Assembly: GCF_000699445.3 (NCBI RefSeq)
Contig: NC_067199.1
Location: 34,146,902 to 34,210,901, forward strand
Length of the DNA stretch: 64,000 bases
Direction: 5' to 3'
Source of the DNA: Schistosoma haematobium
Lineage: Eukaryota; Platyhelminthes; Trematoda; Strigeidida; Schistosomatidae
Positions 12,406 through 24,584 of this stretch are shown here, in pieces (within the stretch, counting starts at the first letter, position 1; each line of letters starts with the position of its first letter). The notes under the pieces are model-generated. The model was not told the origin of the DNA. It saw nothing but the letters and a program-made list of their open reading frames with translations, and did not search any database. Position numbers and translations under genes: made by a program.

Positions 12406-15400
12406 AACTCCGCCTGGAGTCCCTCCGGTGGCTACTGCCGGCCCCAAGCCCAAATAAAGAAGGAGGGTTGAGCATGGGGTTAGCGTCCCCATCCCGTAGA
12501 AAACTAACTCGCTAAAAAAACGCTAACCAGAAAAAATTATTCAAACCTTTTAAACTCTTCCCTGGGAGTCAGAAGGTCTTCATTTAGAAGAACTATGACG
12601 CCTCGTGATGAAAGCCGAATTCCTTCAGAAGTTACGAGGCCGATGCCCCTTCTGACAACCAGAGCGACCATTTATTTAGGTACTTGGAATGTTCGTACAA
12701 TGTGGGACACCGAGAGAGCCTTCCAAACTGCTGCAGAAATGAGGAGATACAACCTAGAGGTGCTTGGGATCAATGAAAAACATTGGACGCAAGTTGGACA
12801 GCAACGACTAACTAACTTCAGGGGCGCTTCTGTTATACTCCGGCCATGAAGAAGAAAATGCACCACATACACAAGGAGTTGCATTGATGCTGTCCAAACA
12901 AGCACAAAAGGCACTTATAGGATGGGAATCTCATGGACCAAGGATCATCAAAGCCTCGTTTAAAACAAAGAAAGAGGGCATTTCAATGAACATCATCCAA
13001 TGCTATGCGCCTACCAACGACTACAATGAAGACGCTAAAGATCAATTCTACAATAGGCTGCAGTCAATCGTCGGGAAGTGCCCAACAAAGGACCTGACCA
13101 TTCTGATGGGAGATTTCAACGCCAAGGTTGGAACGGACAACACTGGATATGAAGACATCATGGGACGACACGGACTGGGAGAAAGAAACGAAAATGGTGA
13201 GAGATTTGCAAATCTATGTGCCTTCAATAAGCTGGTCATAGGCGGCACCATATTCCCACATAAACGCATACACAAAACCACATGGACTTCACCGGATCAC
13301 TATACACAAAACCAAATCGACCATATTTGCATCAACAAAACGTTCAGGAGGACTATAGAGGACGTGAGAACCAAGAGAGGAGCTGATATAGCATCAGATC
13401 ATCACTTACTGGTCGCCAAGATGAAGTTGAAACTCAAGAAGCACTGGACAACGGGGCAGACAGTATCACAAAAGTTCAATACGGCCTTTCTCCAGGATAC
13501 TAACAAACTCAACGAATTCAAGATAGTCCTCAGCAACAAGTTCCAGGCCTTTCATGATCTACTCAATGGAGAAGGAACTACTGTGGAGAGCAACTGGAAG
13601 GGGATCAAAGAGGCAATCACATCAACATGTCATGAGGTCCTGGGTCACAAGAAGCACCATCACAACGAGTGGATCACTGTTGATACACTGGATAAGATTC
13701 AAGAAAGAGGGAACAAGAAGGCAGCAATCAATACCAGCCGAACAAGAGCAGAAAAAGCCAAGGCACAAGCTGAATACACAGGAGTTAACAAACAAGTGAA
13801 GAGGAGCATCAGAACCGACAAACGTAAATATGTGAAAGATTTAGCAACGGCGGCGGAAAAGGCTGCAAGAGAAAGAAACATGAGACAATTGTATGACACG
13901 ACAAAGAAACTCTCTGGAAATCGCCGCAAACCAGAACGACCAGTGAAAAGCAAGGAAGGCAAGGTAATCACCAACATTGAAGAGCAACAAAACAGGTGGG
14001 TAGAACACTTCAAAGAACTGTTGAATCGAGCAGCTCCACTGAACCCACCCAACGTCGAAGCAGCACCCAGGGACGTCCCAATCAATGTTGGCCCACCAAC
14101 AATTGAAGAAATCAGCATGGCCATCAGACAAATCAGGAGTGGCAAAGCAGCAGGACCAGACAACATTCCAGCAGAGGCACTAAAAGCAGACGTAGTGGCA
14201 ACTGCAAGGATACTCCACATTCTCTTCAATAAGATTTGGGATGAGGAACAAGTACCAAAAGACTGGAAAGAAGGACTACTGATCAAAATACCAAAGAAAG
14301 GCGACCTCAGCAAGTGTGATAACTACAGGGGCATCACTCTTCTCTCAATACCGGGAAAAGTTTTCAACAGGGTATTGTTAAACAGGATGAAGGACTGCGT
14401 AGACGCCCAACTTCGTGACCAACAGGCAGGATTCCGTAAGGATAGATCGTGTACAGACCAAATCGCAACCCTACGGATCATTGTGGAACAATCAATTGAA
14501 TGGAATTCATCACTCTACATCAACTTCATTGACTACGAAAAGGCATTTGATAGCGTGGACAGAACAACACTATGGAAACTTCTTCGACACTACGGCGTGC
14601 CTCAGAAGATAGTCAATATCATACAGAACTCATATGATGGATTACACTGCAAAATCGTGCATGGAGGACAGTTGACAAAGTCGTTCGAAGTGAAGACCGG
14701 TGTTAGGCAAGGTTGCTTACTCTCACCCTTTCTCTTTCTCCTGGTGATCGACTGGATCATGAAGACGTCAACGTCTGAAGGGAAGCGCGGGATACAATGG
14801 ACATCTAAGATGCAGTTGGATGATCTAGACTTCTCAGACGATCTGGCCCTTCTATCCCAAACGCAACGACAGATGTAGGAGAAGACGAACAGTGTGGCAG
14901 CAGCCTCAGCGGCAATAGGTCTCAATATACACAAAGGGAAAAGCAGGATTCTCCGATACAACACAGAATGCACCAATCCAATCACAATTGACGGAGAAGA
15001 TTTGGAAGATGTAAAAACCTTTACATATTTGGGCAGCATCATTGACGAACAGGGTGGATCTGATGCAGATGTGAAGGCGCGGATCGGCAAAGCAAGAGCA
15101 GCATATTTACAACTGAGGAACATCTGGAACTCAAAGCAACTGTCAACCAACACAAAGGTCAGGATTTTCAATACAAATGTCAAGACAGTTCTACTGTATG
15201 GGGCAGAAACCTGGAGAACTACGAAAGCCATCATCCAGAAAATACAGGTGTTTATTAACAATTGTCTACGCAAAATACTTCAGATCCATTGGCCGGACAC
15301 TATTAGCAACAACGTACTGTGGGAGAGAACAAACCAGATCCCAGTGGAGGAAGAAGTCAGGAAGAGGCGCTGGAAGTGGATAGGACACACATTGAGGAAA

Positions 15401-15625
15401 GCACCCAACTGCGTCACAAGACAAGCCCTCACATAGAATCCTGAAGGTCAAAGGAAAAGAGGAAGGCCAAAGAACACATTACGCCGAGAAATGGAGATAG
15501 ACATGAGAAAACTGAACAAGAATTGGATGGAACTAGAAAAGAAGGCCCAGGACAGAGTGGGTTGGAGAATGCTGGTCAGCGGCCTATGCTCCATTGGGAG
15601 TAACAGGCGTAAGTAAGTAAGTAAG
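12406..15625 (+). mobile_element. RTE-type (SR2-like) non-LTR retrotransposon, near full length
   Basis: A 3220-bp insertion bounded by 14-bp target-site duplications. It has a GC-rich 5' leader (12406 to about 12594) holding an ATGGGG/CCCCAT hairpin near 12473-12492, one broken reading frame encoding an AP-type endonuclease and a reverse transcriptase, and a 3' tail of GTAA repeats that overlaps the natural stop codon, as is typical for RTE elements. The length suits a complete element. Damage is limited to a frameshift near 12805-12830, stops at 14876-14878 and 15434-15436, and an altered active-site motif. Insertion therefore looks fairly recent, but the copy is not autonomous. Confidence 0.93.
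12595..15616 (+). pseudogene. RTE endonuclease/reverse transcriptase, frameshifted with two nonsense codons
   Basis: The protein would nick target DNA and copy element RNA in place. Endonuclease: YLGTWNVRT at 12670-12700, then after a frameshift QCYAPTND, LMGDFNAKVG, QIDHICI and the catalytic SDHHLLV. Reverse transcriptase: IPKKGDLSKCDNYRGITLLS, QAGFRKDRSCTDQIATLR, YINFIDYEKAFDSVDR and GVRQGCLLSPF. The catalytic box reads DFSDD, where relatives have FADD or YADD; both aspartates remain. An in-frame TAG follows immediately (14876-14878), the frame resumes with [16 protein letters not shown], and a second TAG at 15434-15436 replaces what is probably a tryptophan codon. The C-terminal [17 protein letters not shown] tail runs to TAA at 15614-15616. 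ATG 12595 is the first in-frame start upstream of the endonuclease. Confidence 0.92.
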
Positions 15626-15639
15626 TACTATTCAGTGAT
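15626..15639 (+). repeat. Target-site duplication, right copy (RTE insertion)
   Basis: TACTATTCAGTGAT, identical to 12392-12405, directly after the GTAA-repeat tail. Confidence 0.9.
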
Positions 15640-17037
15640 CAATCAACTGTAAATACCTTGGTCCTAAGGGAGGTCATTCTCAATTCAAATAGGTAATATC
15701 AAACTGTGAAGTTGGGTAACTCTGGTTAGAACCCACCAGGGAATATCATTCACCTAAATATTACAGGTATACCTCGCTAACTAATATCAGATAACACGAA
15801 CCTAGGTTAAGGACTTCCTGTCAACAGCCTTCAGTCACTTAATAATGGAATCTCAATTTCAATGATTTCCCGAAGAATTCATATCTGTGAAATAAACTGG
15901 GTTTTTTTTGGAGGAATTAAAATGACAGAAGCGAGCTGAGAGACCAAACATTGAAAATAAATTTCATACAGTTAGTCTTTTTTGATAAATTTTCATTAAA
16001 TAAGAACAACGAATATTATGGAACGAAGTGGGTCCATTTCATTTTGTGTGCTTTAAATCTTCCACATACCCACTGGATTGTATCTATAAATAAATAATTA
16101 CAATATCCTACAAGTGTAATTTGGTGTGCAACACTCATGAAACCATTTAGTTCAGTGATAGAAAATAAATTCATTGTAAATGCCGTTCATATTCATATAA
16201 GTTTGGTGTATAGATGAATGGATTAAGCGAGGGAGAGAGAGACTATTGTGTAACCTAATTTACGAACTATGTGCAATTTGTCATTATTATTACGATGGAC
16301 AAAAATGAGGAGTATGAGTAATTATGAAAAAACCTGTAGTTACGCAATAGTAATAATGTTAATCATGATAATGACAGTTCAAGATGGCATGAGAAAACGG
16401 AAGTAGTTGAATATCTGAATTGATGAGATCGAACAACTAAATAATTTTAACATAATAAGACTAGTTATAGTAAACATAAATTAGAAATGAAAATTTGAGC
16501 AAATTAAACCACGAGGGTATTCTTGTGATTAACCAAAAGATGAGATTAAATTAACGAAACTAAATGAAGGAAGAAGAAAGGAAAGTCCATCAGTAGACTG
16601 GTCACCATTGTATTTTCAGGTGAAGCACAAGTCATGTATGTACACATAAATTGATATTTAGACAGCAAATAGCCACCACTTCTGAATAACTTAAAGGTGA
16701 ACTGCTATTCTGTCTATTTATCAATTGAATATATGTACTAAAATCTACTGAATGAGCCATGTTCAACATATGTTTTCCTATGGGATTAATAAATGGTTCG
16801 TGGTTATTCAAGATTAAATTCTCTAATATATGTTCTGAGATTCCTGCAGACAATGCCCTCTATAGTCCTCCAACATACATCCATAAGGACAAACAGGACG
16901 ATTAACGAGCATCAAAAGAAAAAGAAAGTAAAAGACAGTGAACAGAATAAGATAGAGCTTTTCGTAGAGTGAATCACAATGAATCAAATGACCATACTTA
17001 GATTTCCTGACCGTCTAGATCATTCTTGAAAGGTGAT
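15640..17037. other. AT-rich non-coding stretch
   Basis: No gene or element recognised. A 73-residue minus-strand frame at 16632-16853 has no recognisable domain. Confidence 0.4.
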
Positions 17038-17170
17038 GAATACTTACTTGCACCTGTTAACCTCGTCGAGGAGCATAGGCCTCTCACTAGCATTCTCCTT
17101 CCAATTCTGTTCTGGGCAATGCTTTCCAGTTCTTTCCAGTTGCTATTCATCCTTCTGAAATCTGCTTCCG
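17038..17170 (-). mobile_element. RTE retrotransposon, 5'-truncated 3'-end fragment
   Basis: The minus strand reads GGAGAATGCTAGTGAGAGG, CCTATGCTCC and AACAGGTGCAAGTAAGTATTC. This is a diverged version of the 3' end of the element at 12406-15625 (GGAGAATGCTGGTCAGCGG, CCTATGCTCC, AACAGGCGTAAGTAAG). It includes the GTAA-type tail and about the last 40 codons. Short insertions truncated at the 5' end are typical of target-primed reverse transcription. Confidence 0.8.
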
Positions 17171-17559
17171 ATAATAATAATAATATATTGAACAGATCGA
17201 CTTTTGTATTTTTGATGAGTTATACAATAACTCCTTAAGTATTATAGGGGATTAGAGAAAATCGATCATATGTATCAGTTCAGGTATACGAATTAAAAGG
17301 TTAAAACTTGACCTTTATATTCAAGATAAGTTAGTAGCAGTTGACGTTTAAAAGATAAATATGATTTTCAAAAAGTTAACTGCTTTACATTCCATAAACT
17401 TATGATTAAAATTCCATGAGTTCAATTCAACATGTTACTTTTTGTTCTGTATTTGTTTTTCTAAATTCTGTATCATACCAAATAATTATATCATTTAATA
17501 GTTGAATTCATGAGAAGATTAAAAGCTAGAATACCATGGAAAATCTGGAAACACTGGAC
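17171..17559. other. AT-rich non-coding stretch
   Basis: A short AATAATAAT run near 17171-17185, otherwise nothing recognisable. Confidence 0.4.
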
Positions 17560-17770
17560 CCATGTTGAATCCCGGCTTTGTGGTCTAGATAATAATCGTT
17601 TGCATATGAGACCGAAGGTCCGTTGTACAAGTACCGAATTCGAGATCGTGGTTGCTCACTGTTGAGGAGTCCAACACTAGGATGTAAACGGCCATCCACT
17701 GCTTCCAGGTTTTTCATTATGGTTCAGCTTCAATCGACTATTAAATTACTACACTCTCCACAACACCCTC
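17560..17770 (+). mobile_element. SINE family B copy, degenerate
   Basis: GGCTTTGTGGTCTAGATAAT, GAGACCGAAGGTCC, CGAGATCGTGG, then CACTGTTGAGGAG...AGGATGTAAACGGCCATCC and TTCCAGGTTTTTCATTATGG. The core reads TTGAGGA and GTAAA, so both conserved hammerhead strands are damaged. It runs on into CTCCACAAC...CCATTCTGAT, the start of the next unit of the full-length repeat. Confidence 0.8.
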
Positions 17771-18344
17771 CATTCTGATAATAATTATAAAATTTCATAA
17801 AAATAATAACAATCCCATTAAACATAGAGTTAGAAATAATTTACTGTTTATCGACGACAATTTGGTGATCAATACTACAAAAATTAATATAAAAACAGCT
17901 AAAAGGAGATTCAGTTTCTTTGTATAATGAACGAGAGGCAAGAAATCAAATAAATAGCTAATGCATAAAATTTTAAACTAATTATCATATCTATAAACTA
18001 AAATAAAAATATATGAAAAATAAGTCGACTTCGTTATTAGTTGGAGACAGTGGTCAAGTGGAATGGAGAGAAATGTTGAGTGCTGAATGGTCTGGTATGT
18101 TTTTCCAATGCGGATAGAAGGCGTCGTCGTCGCAGTCATGGTCATGGTCATGTTGATGGAATTGTAGTGGATGGAGTATATGATTTGTAGGGGAATGTGT
18201 GGGATGTTTTTGATTCGCTTGATTGTTTGGTCGAGTGATGAGTGATCGATGGTTAGTTGATTAGTTGGTTAGTTAGTTAGTTTGTCGATTTGTGATTTGA
18301 TGTGGTGTGGTGAGTGTGTTATGTTGTTGAGTGGTCAAATTGTA

Positions 18345-18417
18345 GGTCCAGTGGTGTAGTGGTTATCACGTTCGCCTCACACGCGAAAGGTCCCCGGTTC
18401 GAACCCGGGCTGGACCA
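18345..18417 (+). tRNA. tRNA-Val (CAC), copy 1
   Basis: This 73-base cloverleaf carries valine to GUG codons. The acceptor stem GGTCCAG/CTGGACC is fully paired with discriminator A at 18417. The anticodon stem TTCGC/GCGAA encloses loop CTCACAC with anticodon CAC at 18378-18380. The T stem CCCGG/CCGGG closes loop TTCGAAC. Internal Pol III promoters are the A box TGGTGTAGTGG (18352-18362) and B box GGTTCGAACCC (18396-18406). CCA is not encoded, as usual in eukaryotes. The 3' flank has only TTT (18433-18435), a weak Pol III stop; copy 2 shares this. The next TTTT is about 180 bp further on. Confidence 0.98.
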
Positions 18418-19454
18418 GGTTAAGCTGCGGACTTTACTATGCAGGTCGAAATTCACGTCCGACGGCATGTCAACGAGGCTCTCCTCGTGATTTCGTGTCA
18501 CCACACATCAAACACCAATGATAGGTCGTGAGGTGGACGTTGGACAACGGATATGCGACCAGTCTGGTGACCGTGTGAACAGTCGGTATTGTCATCTGCT
18601 TTTATTCAAACACATAAACATTGGTACACACAGGCACCAAACAGATATGCGCCACATAAATCACTCGATTTGTGTGAGGGCCGGGATACTGCCCCGGGTG
18701 CCCAAACCGAAGCACGTGGTTTTCTCAGGGGCCACACCTCGAGCCTTTGACCTGAAGGTCTAATCCATAATGTGGCGGAGCAACTTTAGGAGATGCAGTC
18801 CCATGGTAGCCGGTCACCAACGATATCTTCACACGCCATATGTTTTCTCAGGATCTTGGAGCCCATGTGCACCATTGGTTTGGAATCAGGCTTTTCCAAC
18901 TCCCTGGGTGAAGCCTCCGTATCCACCAACCGGTTTAAGGCGCCGGATATTCGCTTTTCCTCCTCTCAATTTCGTAGACAACACCCCCGCCGCGAGAAGG
19001 CAGTGAGTAGGACTTGCCTGGCAGTGGTTGTATGCACGTGGTCATGTGAGAGCATTTCGAGAGGGAGAGCTGACTCTCACCATTCTCGGCCGTACCAAAG
19101 CATTTGTGGGTATCTGGTGGACGTGTCCACAGTGACAATGACGTCGGAGTAATAACATGCGTGCTGACACCGTGAACAGCACACTGGTCACTACGTCTGG
19201 CTCGTGTATTCGCTAAATGCCTGCATTATTTGTGATGTACAGACGGGTAAATTTGTGTGAAGTTGACTGAGATTGGTCGGTGTGCACGTGACTGGGTGCA
19301 CAAGATGGTGTCCATCGGATTCGCTAGCACCACTGCATTTCATCGTGATAGTCGATTGTCAGTGATGAATACATTGAATTTCATGTGAGCAGCACAACAT
19401 TTTCTGTCGGAAACCATGACATTTTTCTCGTGAAATCGAGAGGTGACATCACCA

Positions 19455-19536
<82 letters not shown>

Positions 19537-19550
19537 GTTGTTGTTGATGA
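19455..19550 (+). repeat. TTG/CTG/ATG/GTG compound microsatellite, unit 1
   Basis: Trinucleotide blocks TTG, CTG, GATG and GTG follow one another; block lengths differ from unit to unit. Confidence 0.95.
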
Positions 19551-20402
19551 ATCGTGTTGGTGAAAGTTTATCCACATGTGAGTGATGTGGTCTAATCTAA
19601 GAGACGAGCTGTGTGTAGGAGGTGGGATGTGCTGTGGAAGAGGCCTTGAGAACATACGAAATGATACTCGGTCGATTGGCCACCACACATTGTATGTCTT
19701 CACTACCGAGTGCTCTGCTTGTACAATTCACACTCATGATAGGTGGTTGGCACTTCCCACTAGTGAAATGACCGGTGTTGGGTACAAATTCAATCTTGTC
19801 ATGTCGATCGTATGCAAACGTGCAGAGAGATTGTGCTAGGCTCTCATGGGTGGACAATATTGCTTGCGTTCACACAGCACCACGTGATGATGACAAATTG
19901 TGATTTGTGCGTTGTAAGTGGATAGTTGTCGGCCACCGAATTCATGAAGGACCAGTGTGAGTAAGTATGTTGGAGTGTATATTGAGACAGCGAGTTGTGA
20001 AAGTGCTTCTCGTGATGGCGACAAGTGATCGGGTGGTGTGGAGGAGCTATTCAAATTGTCTGATTGTTGCCTGTTAGAGGTCGTCAGTTGGAGACAGTGG
20101 TCAAGTGTAATGGAGAGAAATGTTGAGTGCTGAATGGTCTGGTATGTTTTTCCAATGCGGATAGAAGGCGTCGTCGTCGCAGTCGCGTCGCAGTCATGGT
20201 CATGGTCATGTTGATGGAATTGTAGTGGATGGAGTATATGATTTGTAGGGGAATGTGTGGGATGTTTTTGATTCGCTTGATTGTTTGGTCGAGTGATGAG
20301 TGATCGATGGTTAGTTGATTAGTTGGTTAGTTAGTTAGTTTGTCGATTTGTGATTTGATGTGGTGTGGTGAGTGTGTTATGTTGTTGAGTGGTCAAATTG
20401 TA

Positions 20403-20475
20403 GGTCCAGTGGTGTAGTGGTTATCACGTTCGCCTCACACGCGAAAGGTCCCCGGTTCGAACCCGGGCTGGACCA
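20403..20475 (+). tRNA. tRNA-Val (CAC), copy 2
   Basis: Identical over 73 bases to copy 1, with both promoter boxes intact. The 3' flank has TTT only. The upstream TCG tract carries an extra GTCGC block (20167-20210) not seen in other units. Confidence 0.98.
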
Positions 20476-21512
20476 GGTTAAGCTGCGGACTTTACTATGC
20501 AGGTCGAAATTCACGTCCGACGGCATGTCAACGAGGCTCTCCTCGTGATTTCGTGTCACCACACATCAAACACCAATGATAGGTCGTGAGGTGGACGTTG
20601 GACAACGGATATGCGACCAGTCTGGTGACCGTGTGAACAGTCGGTATTGTCATCTGCTTTTATTCAAACACATAAACATTGGTACACACAGGCACCAAAC
20701 AGATATGCGCCACATAAATCACTCGATTTGTGTGAGGGCCGGGATACTGCCCCGGGTGCCCAAACCGAAGCACGTGGTTTTCTCAGGGGCCACACCTCGA
20801 GCCTTTGACCTGAAGGTCTAATCCATAATGTGGCGGAGCAACTTTAGGAGATGCAGTCCCATGGTAGCCGGTCACCAACGATATCTTCACACGCCATATG
20901 TTTTCTCAGGATCTTGGAGCCCATGTGCACCATTGGTTTGGAATCAGGCTTTTCCAACTCCCTGGGTGAAGCCTCCGTATCCACCAACCGGTTTAAGGCG
21001 CCGGATATTCGCTTTTCCTCCTCTCAATTTCGTAGACAACACCCCCGCCGCGAGAAGGCAGTGAGTAGGACTTGCCTGGCAGTGGTTGTATGCACGTGGT
21101 CATGTGAGAGCATTTCGAGAGGGAGAGCTGACTCTCACCATTCTCGGCCGTACCAAAGCATTTGTGGGTATCTGGTGGACGTGTCCACAGTGACAATGAC
21201 GTCGGAGTAATAACATGCGTGCTGACACCGTGAACAGCACACTGGTCACTACGTCTGGCTCGTGTATTCGCTAAATGCCTGCATTATTTGTGATGTACAG
21301 ACGGGTAAATTTGTGTGAAGTTGACTGAGATTGGTCGGTGTGCACGTGACTGGGTGCACAAGATGGTGTCCATCGGATTCGCTAGCACCACTGCATTTCA
21401 TCGTGATAGTCGATTGTCAGTGATGAATACATTGAATTTCATGTGAGCAGCACAACATTTTCTGTCGGAAACCATGACATTTTTCTCGTGAAATCGAGAG
21501 GTGACATCACCA

Positions 21513-21542
21513 TGTTGATGTTGATGTTGTTGTTGTTGTTGT

Positions 21543-21587
<45 letters not shown>

Positions 21588-21607
21588 GGTGGTGTTGTTG
21601 TTGATGA
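21513..21607 (+). repeat. TTG/CTG/ATG/GTG compound microsatellite, unit 2
   Basis: Same design as unit 1, but a G insertion between the TTG and CTG blocks shifts the phase of the repeat. Confidence 0.95.
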
Positions 21608-22448
21608 ATCGTGTTGGTGAAAGTTTATCCACATGTGAGTGATGTGGTCTAATCTAAGAGACGAGCTGTGTGTAGGAGGTGGGATGTGCTGTGGAAGAGG
21701 CCTTGAGAACATACGAAATGATACTCGGTCGATTGGCCACCACACATTGTATGTCTTCACTACCGAGTGCTCTGCTTGTACAATTCACACTCATGATAGG
21801 TGGTTGGCACTTCCCACTAGTGAAATGACCGGTGTTGGGTACAAATTCAATCTTGTCATGTCGATCGTATGCAAACGTGCAGAGAGATTGTGCTAGGCTC
21901 TCATGGGTGGACAATATTGCTTGCGTTCACACAGCACCACGTGATGATGACAAATTGTGATTTGTGCGTTGTAAGTGGATAGTTGTCGGCCACCGAATTC
22001 ATGAAGGACCAGTGTGAGTAAGTATGTTGGAGTGTATATTGAGACAGCGAGTTGTGAAAGTGCTTCTCGTGATGGCGACAAGTGATCGGGTGGTGTGGAG
22101 GAGCTATTCAAATTGTCTGATTGTTGCCTGTTAGAGGTCGTCAGTTGGAGACAGTGGTCAAGTGTAATGGAGAGAAATGTTGAGTGCTGAATGGTCTGGT
22201 ATGTTTTTCCAATGCGGATAGAAGGCGTCGTCGTCGCAGTCATGGTCATGGTCATGTTGATGGAATTGTAGTGGATGGAGTATATGATTTGTAGGGGAAT
22301 GTGTGGGATGTTTTTGATTCGCTTGATTGTTTGGTCGAGTGATGAGTGATCGATGGTTAGTTGATTAGTTGGTTAGTTAGTTAGTTTGTCGATTTGTGAT
22401 TTGATGTGGTGTGGTGAGTGTGTTATGTTGTTGAGTGGTCAAATTGTA

Positions 22449-22521
22449 GGTCCAGTGGTGTAGTGGTTATCACGTTCGCCTCACACGCGAAAGGTCCCCG
22501 GTTCGAACCCGGGCTGGACCA
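22449..22521 (+). tRNA. tRNA-Val (CAC), copy 3
   Basis: Identical to copy 1. From this copy on the 3' flank has TTTT (22536-22539), the usual minimal Pol III terminator. Confidence 0.98.
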
Positions 22522-23557
22522 GGTTAAGCTGCGGATTTTACTATGCAGGTCGAAATTCACGTCCGACGGCATGTCAACGAGGCTCTCCTCGTGATTTCGT
22601 GTCACCACACATCAAACACCAATGATAGGTCGTGAGGTGGACGTTGGACAACGGATATGCGACCAGTCTGGTGACCGTGTGAACAGTCGGTATTGTCATC
22701 TGCTTTTATTCAAACACATAAACATTGGTACACACAGGCACCAAACAGATATGCGCCACATAAATCACTCGATTTGTGTGAGGGCGGGATACTGCCCCGG
22801 GTGCCCAAACCGAAGCACGTGGTTTTCTCAGGGGCCACACCTCGAGCCTTTGACCTGAAGGTCTAATCCATAATGTGGCGGAGCAACTTTAGGAGATGCA
22901 GTCCCATGGTAGCCGGTCACCAACGATATCTTCACACGCCATATGTTTTCTCAGGATCTTGGAGCCCATGTGCACCATTGGTTTGGAATCAGGCTTTTCC
23001 AACTCCCTGGGTGAAGCCTCCGTATCCACCAACCGGTTTAAGGCGCCGGATATTCGCTTTTCCTCCTCTCAATTTCGTAGACAACACCCCCGCCGCGAGA
23101 AGGCAGTGAGTAGGACTTGCCTGGCAGTGGTTGTATGCACGTGGTCATGTGAGAGCATTTCGAGAGGGAGAGCTGACTCTCACCATTCTCGGCCGTACCA
23201 AAGCATTTGTGGGTATCTGGTGGACGTGTCCACAGTGACAATGACGTCGGAGTAATAACATGCGTGCTGACACCGTGAACAGCACACTGGTCACTACGTC
23301 TGGCTCGTGTATTCGCTAAATGCCTGCATTATTTGTGATGTACAGACGGGTAAATTTGTGTGAAGTTGACTGAGATTGGTCGGTGTGCACGTGACTGGGT
23401 GCACAAGATGGTGTCCATCGGATTCGCTAGCACCACTGCATTTCATCGTGATAGTCGATTGTCAGTGATGAATACATTGAATTTCATGTGAGCAGCACAA
23501 CATTTTCTGTCGGAAACCATGACATTTTTCTCGTGAAATCGAGAGGTGACATCACCA

Positions 23558-23558
<1 letters not shown>

Positions 23559-23589
<31 letters not shown>

Positions 23590-23670
23590 CTGCTGCTGCT
23601 GCTGATGATGATGATGTGGTGGTGGTGGTGGTGGTGGTGGTGGTGGTGGTGGTGGTGTTGTTGTTGATGA
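23559..23670 (+). repeat. TTG/CTG/ATG/GTG compound microsatellite, unit 3
   Basis: The GTG block is the longest among the first five units. Confidence 0.95.
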
Positions 23671-24511
23671 ATCGTGTTGGTGAAAGTTTATCCACATGTG
23701 AGTGATGTGGTCTAATCTAAGAGACGAGCTGTGTGTAGGAGGTGGGATGTGCTGTGGAAGAGGCCTTGAGAACATACGAAATGATACTCGGTCGATTGGC
23801 CACCACACATTGTATGTCTTCACTACCGAGTGCTCTGCTTGTACAATTCACACTCATGATAGGTGGTTGGCACTTCCCACTAGTGAAATGACCGGTGTTG
23901 GGTACAAATTCAATCTTGTCATGTCGATCGTATGCAAACGTGCAGAGAGATTGTGCTAGGCTCTCATGGGTGGACAATATTGCTTGCGTTCACACAGCAC
24001 CACGTGATGATGACAAATTGTGATTTGTGCGTTGTAAGTGGATAGTTGTCGGCCACCGAATTCATGAAGGACCAGTGTGAGTAAGTATGTTGGAGTGTAT
24101 ATTGAGACAGCGAGTTGTGAAAGTGCTTCTCGTGATGGCGACAAGTGATCGGGTGGTGTGGAGGAGCTATTCAAATTGTCTGATTGTTGCCTGTTAGAGG
24201 TCGTCAGTTGGAGACAGTGGTCAAGTGTAATGGAGAGAAATGTTGAGTGCTGAATGGTCTGGTATGTTTTTCCAATGCGGATAGAAGGCGTCGTCGTCGC
24301 AGTCATGGTCATGGTCATGTTGATGGAATTGTAGTGGATGGAGTATATGATTTGTAGGGGAATGTGTGGGATGTTTTTGATTCGCTTGATTGTTTGGTCG
24401 AGTGATGAGTGATCGATGGTTAGTTGATTAGTTGGTTAGTTAGTTAGTTTGTCGATTTGTGATTTGATGTGGTGTGGTGAGTGTGTTATGTTGTTGAGTG
24501 GTCAAATTGTA

Positions 24512-24584
24512 GGTCCAGTGGTGTAGTGGTTATCACGTTCGCCTCACACGCGAAAGGTCCCCGGTTCGAACCCGGGCTGGACCA
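24512..24584 (+). tRNA. tRNA-Val (CAC), copy 4
   Basis: Identical to copy 1, followed by CGGATTTTACT (TTTT terminator). Confidence 0.98.

Noticed and set aside
12406..12500. HDV-like self-cleaving ribozyme at the RTE 5' end
   Set aside because: The leader has hairpins (ATGGGG/CCCCAT and CCCTCC/GGAGGG pairing), but I could not fit the nested double pseudoknot; a covariance search would decide.
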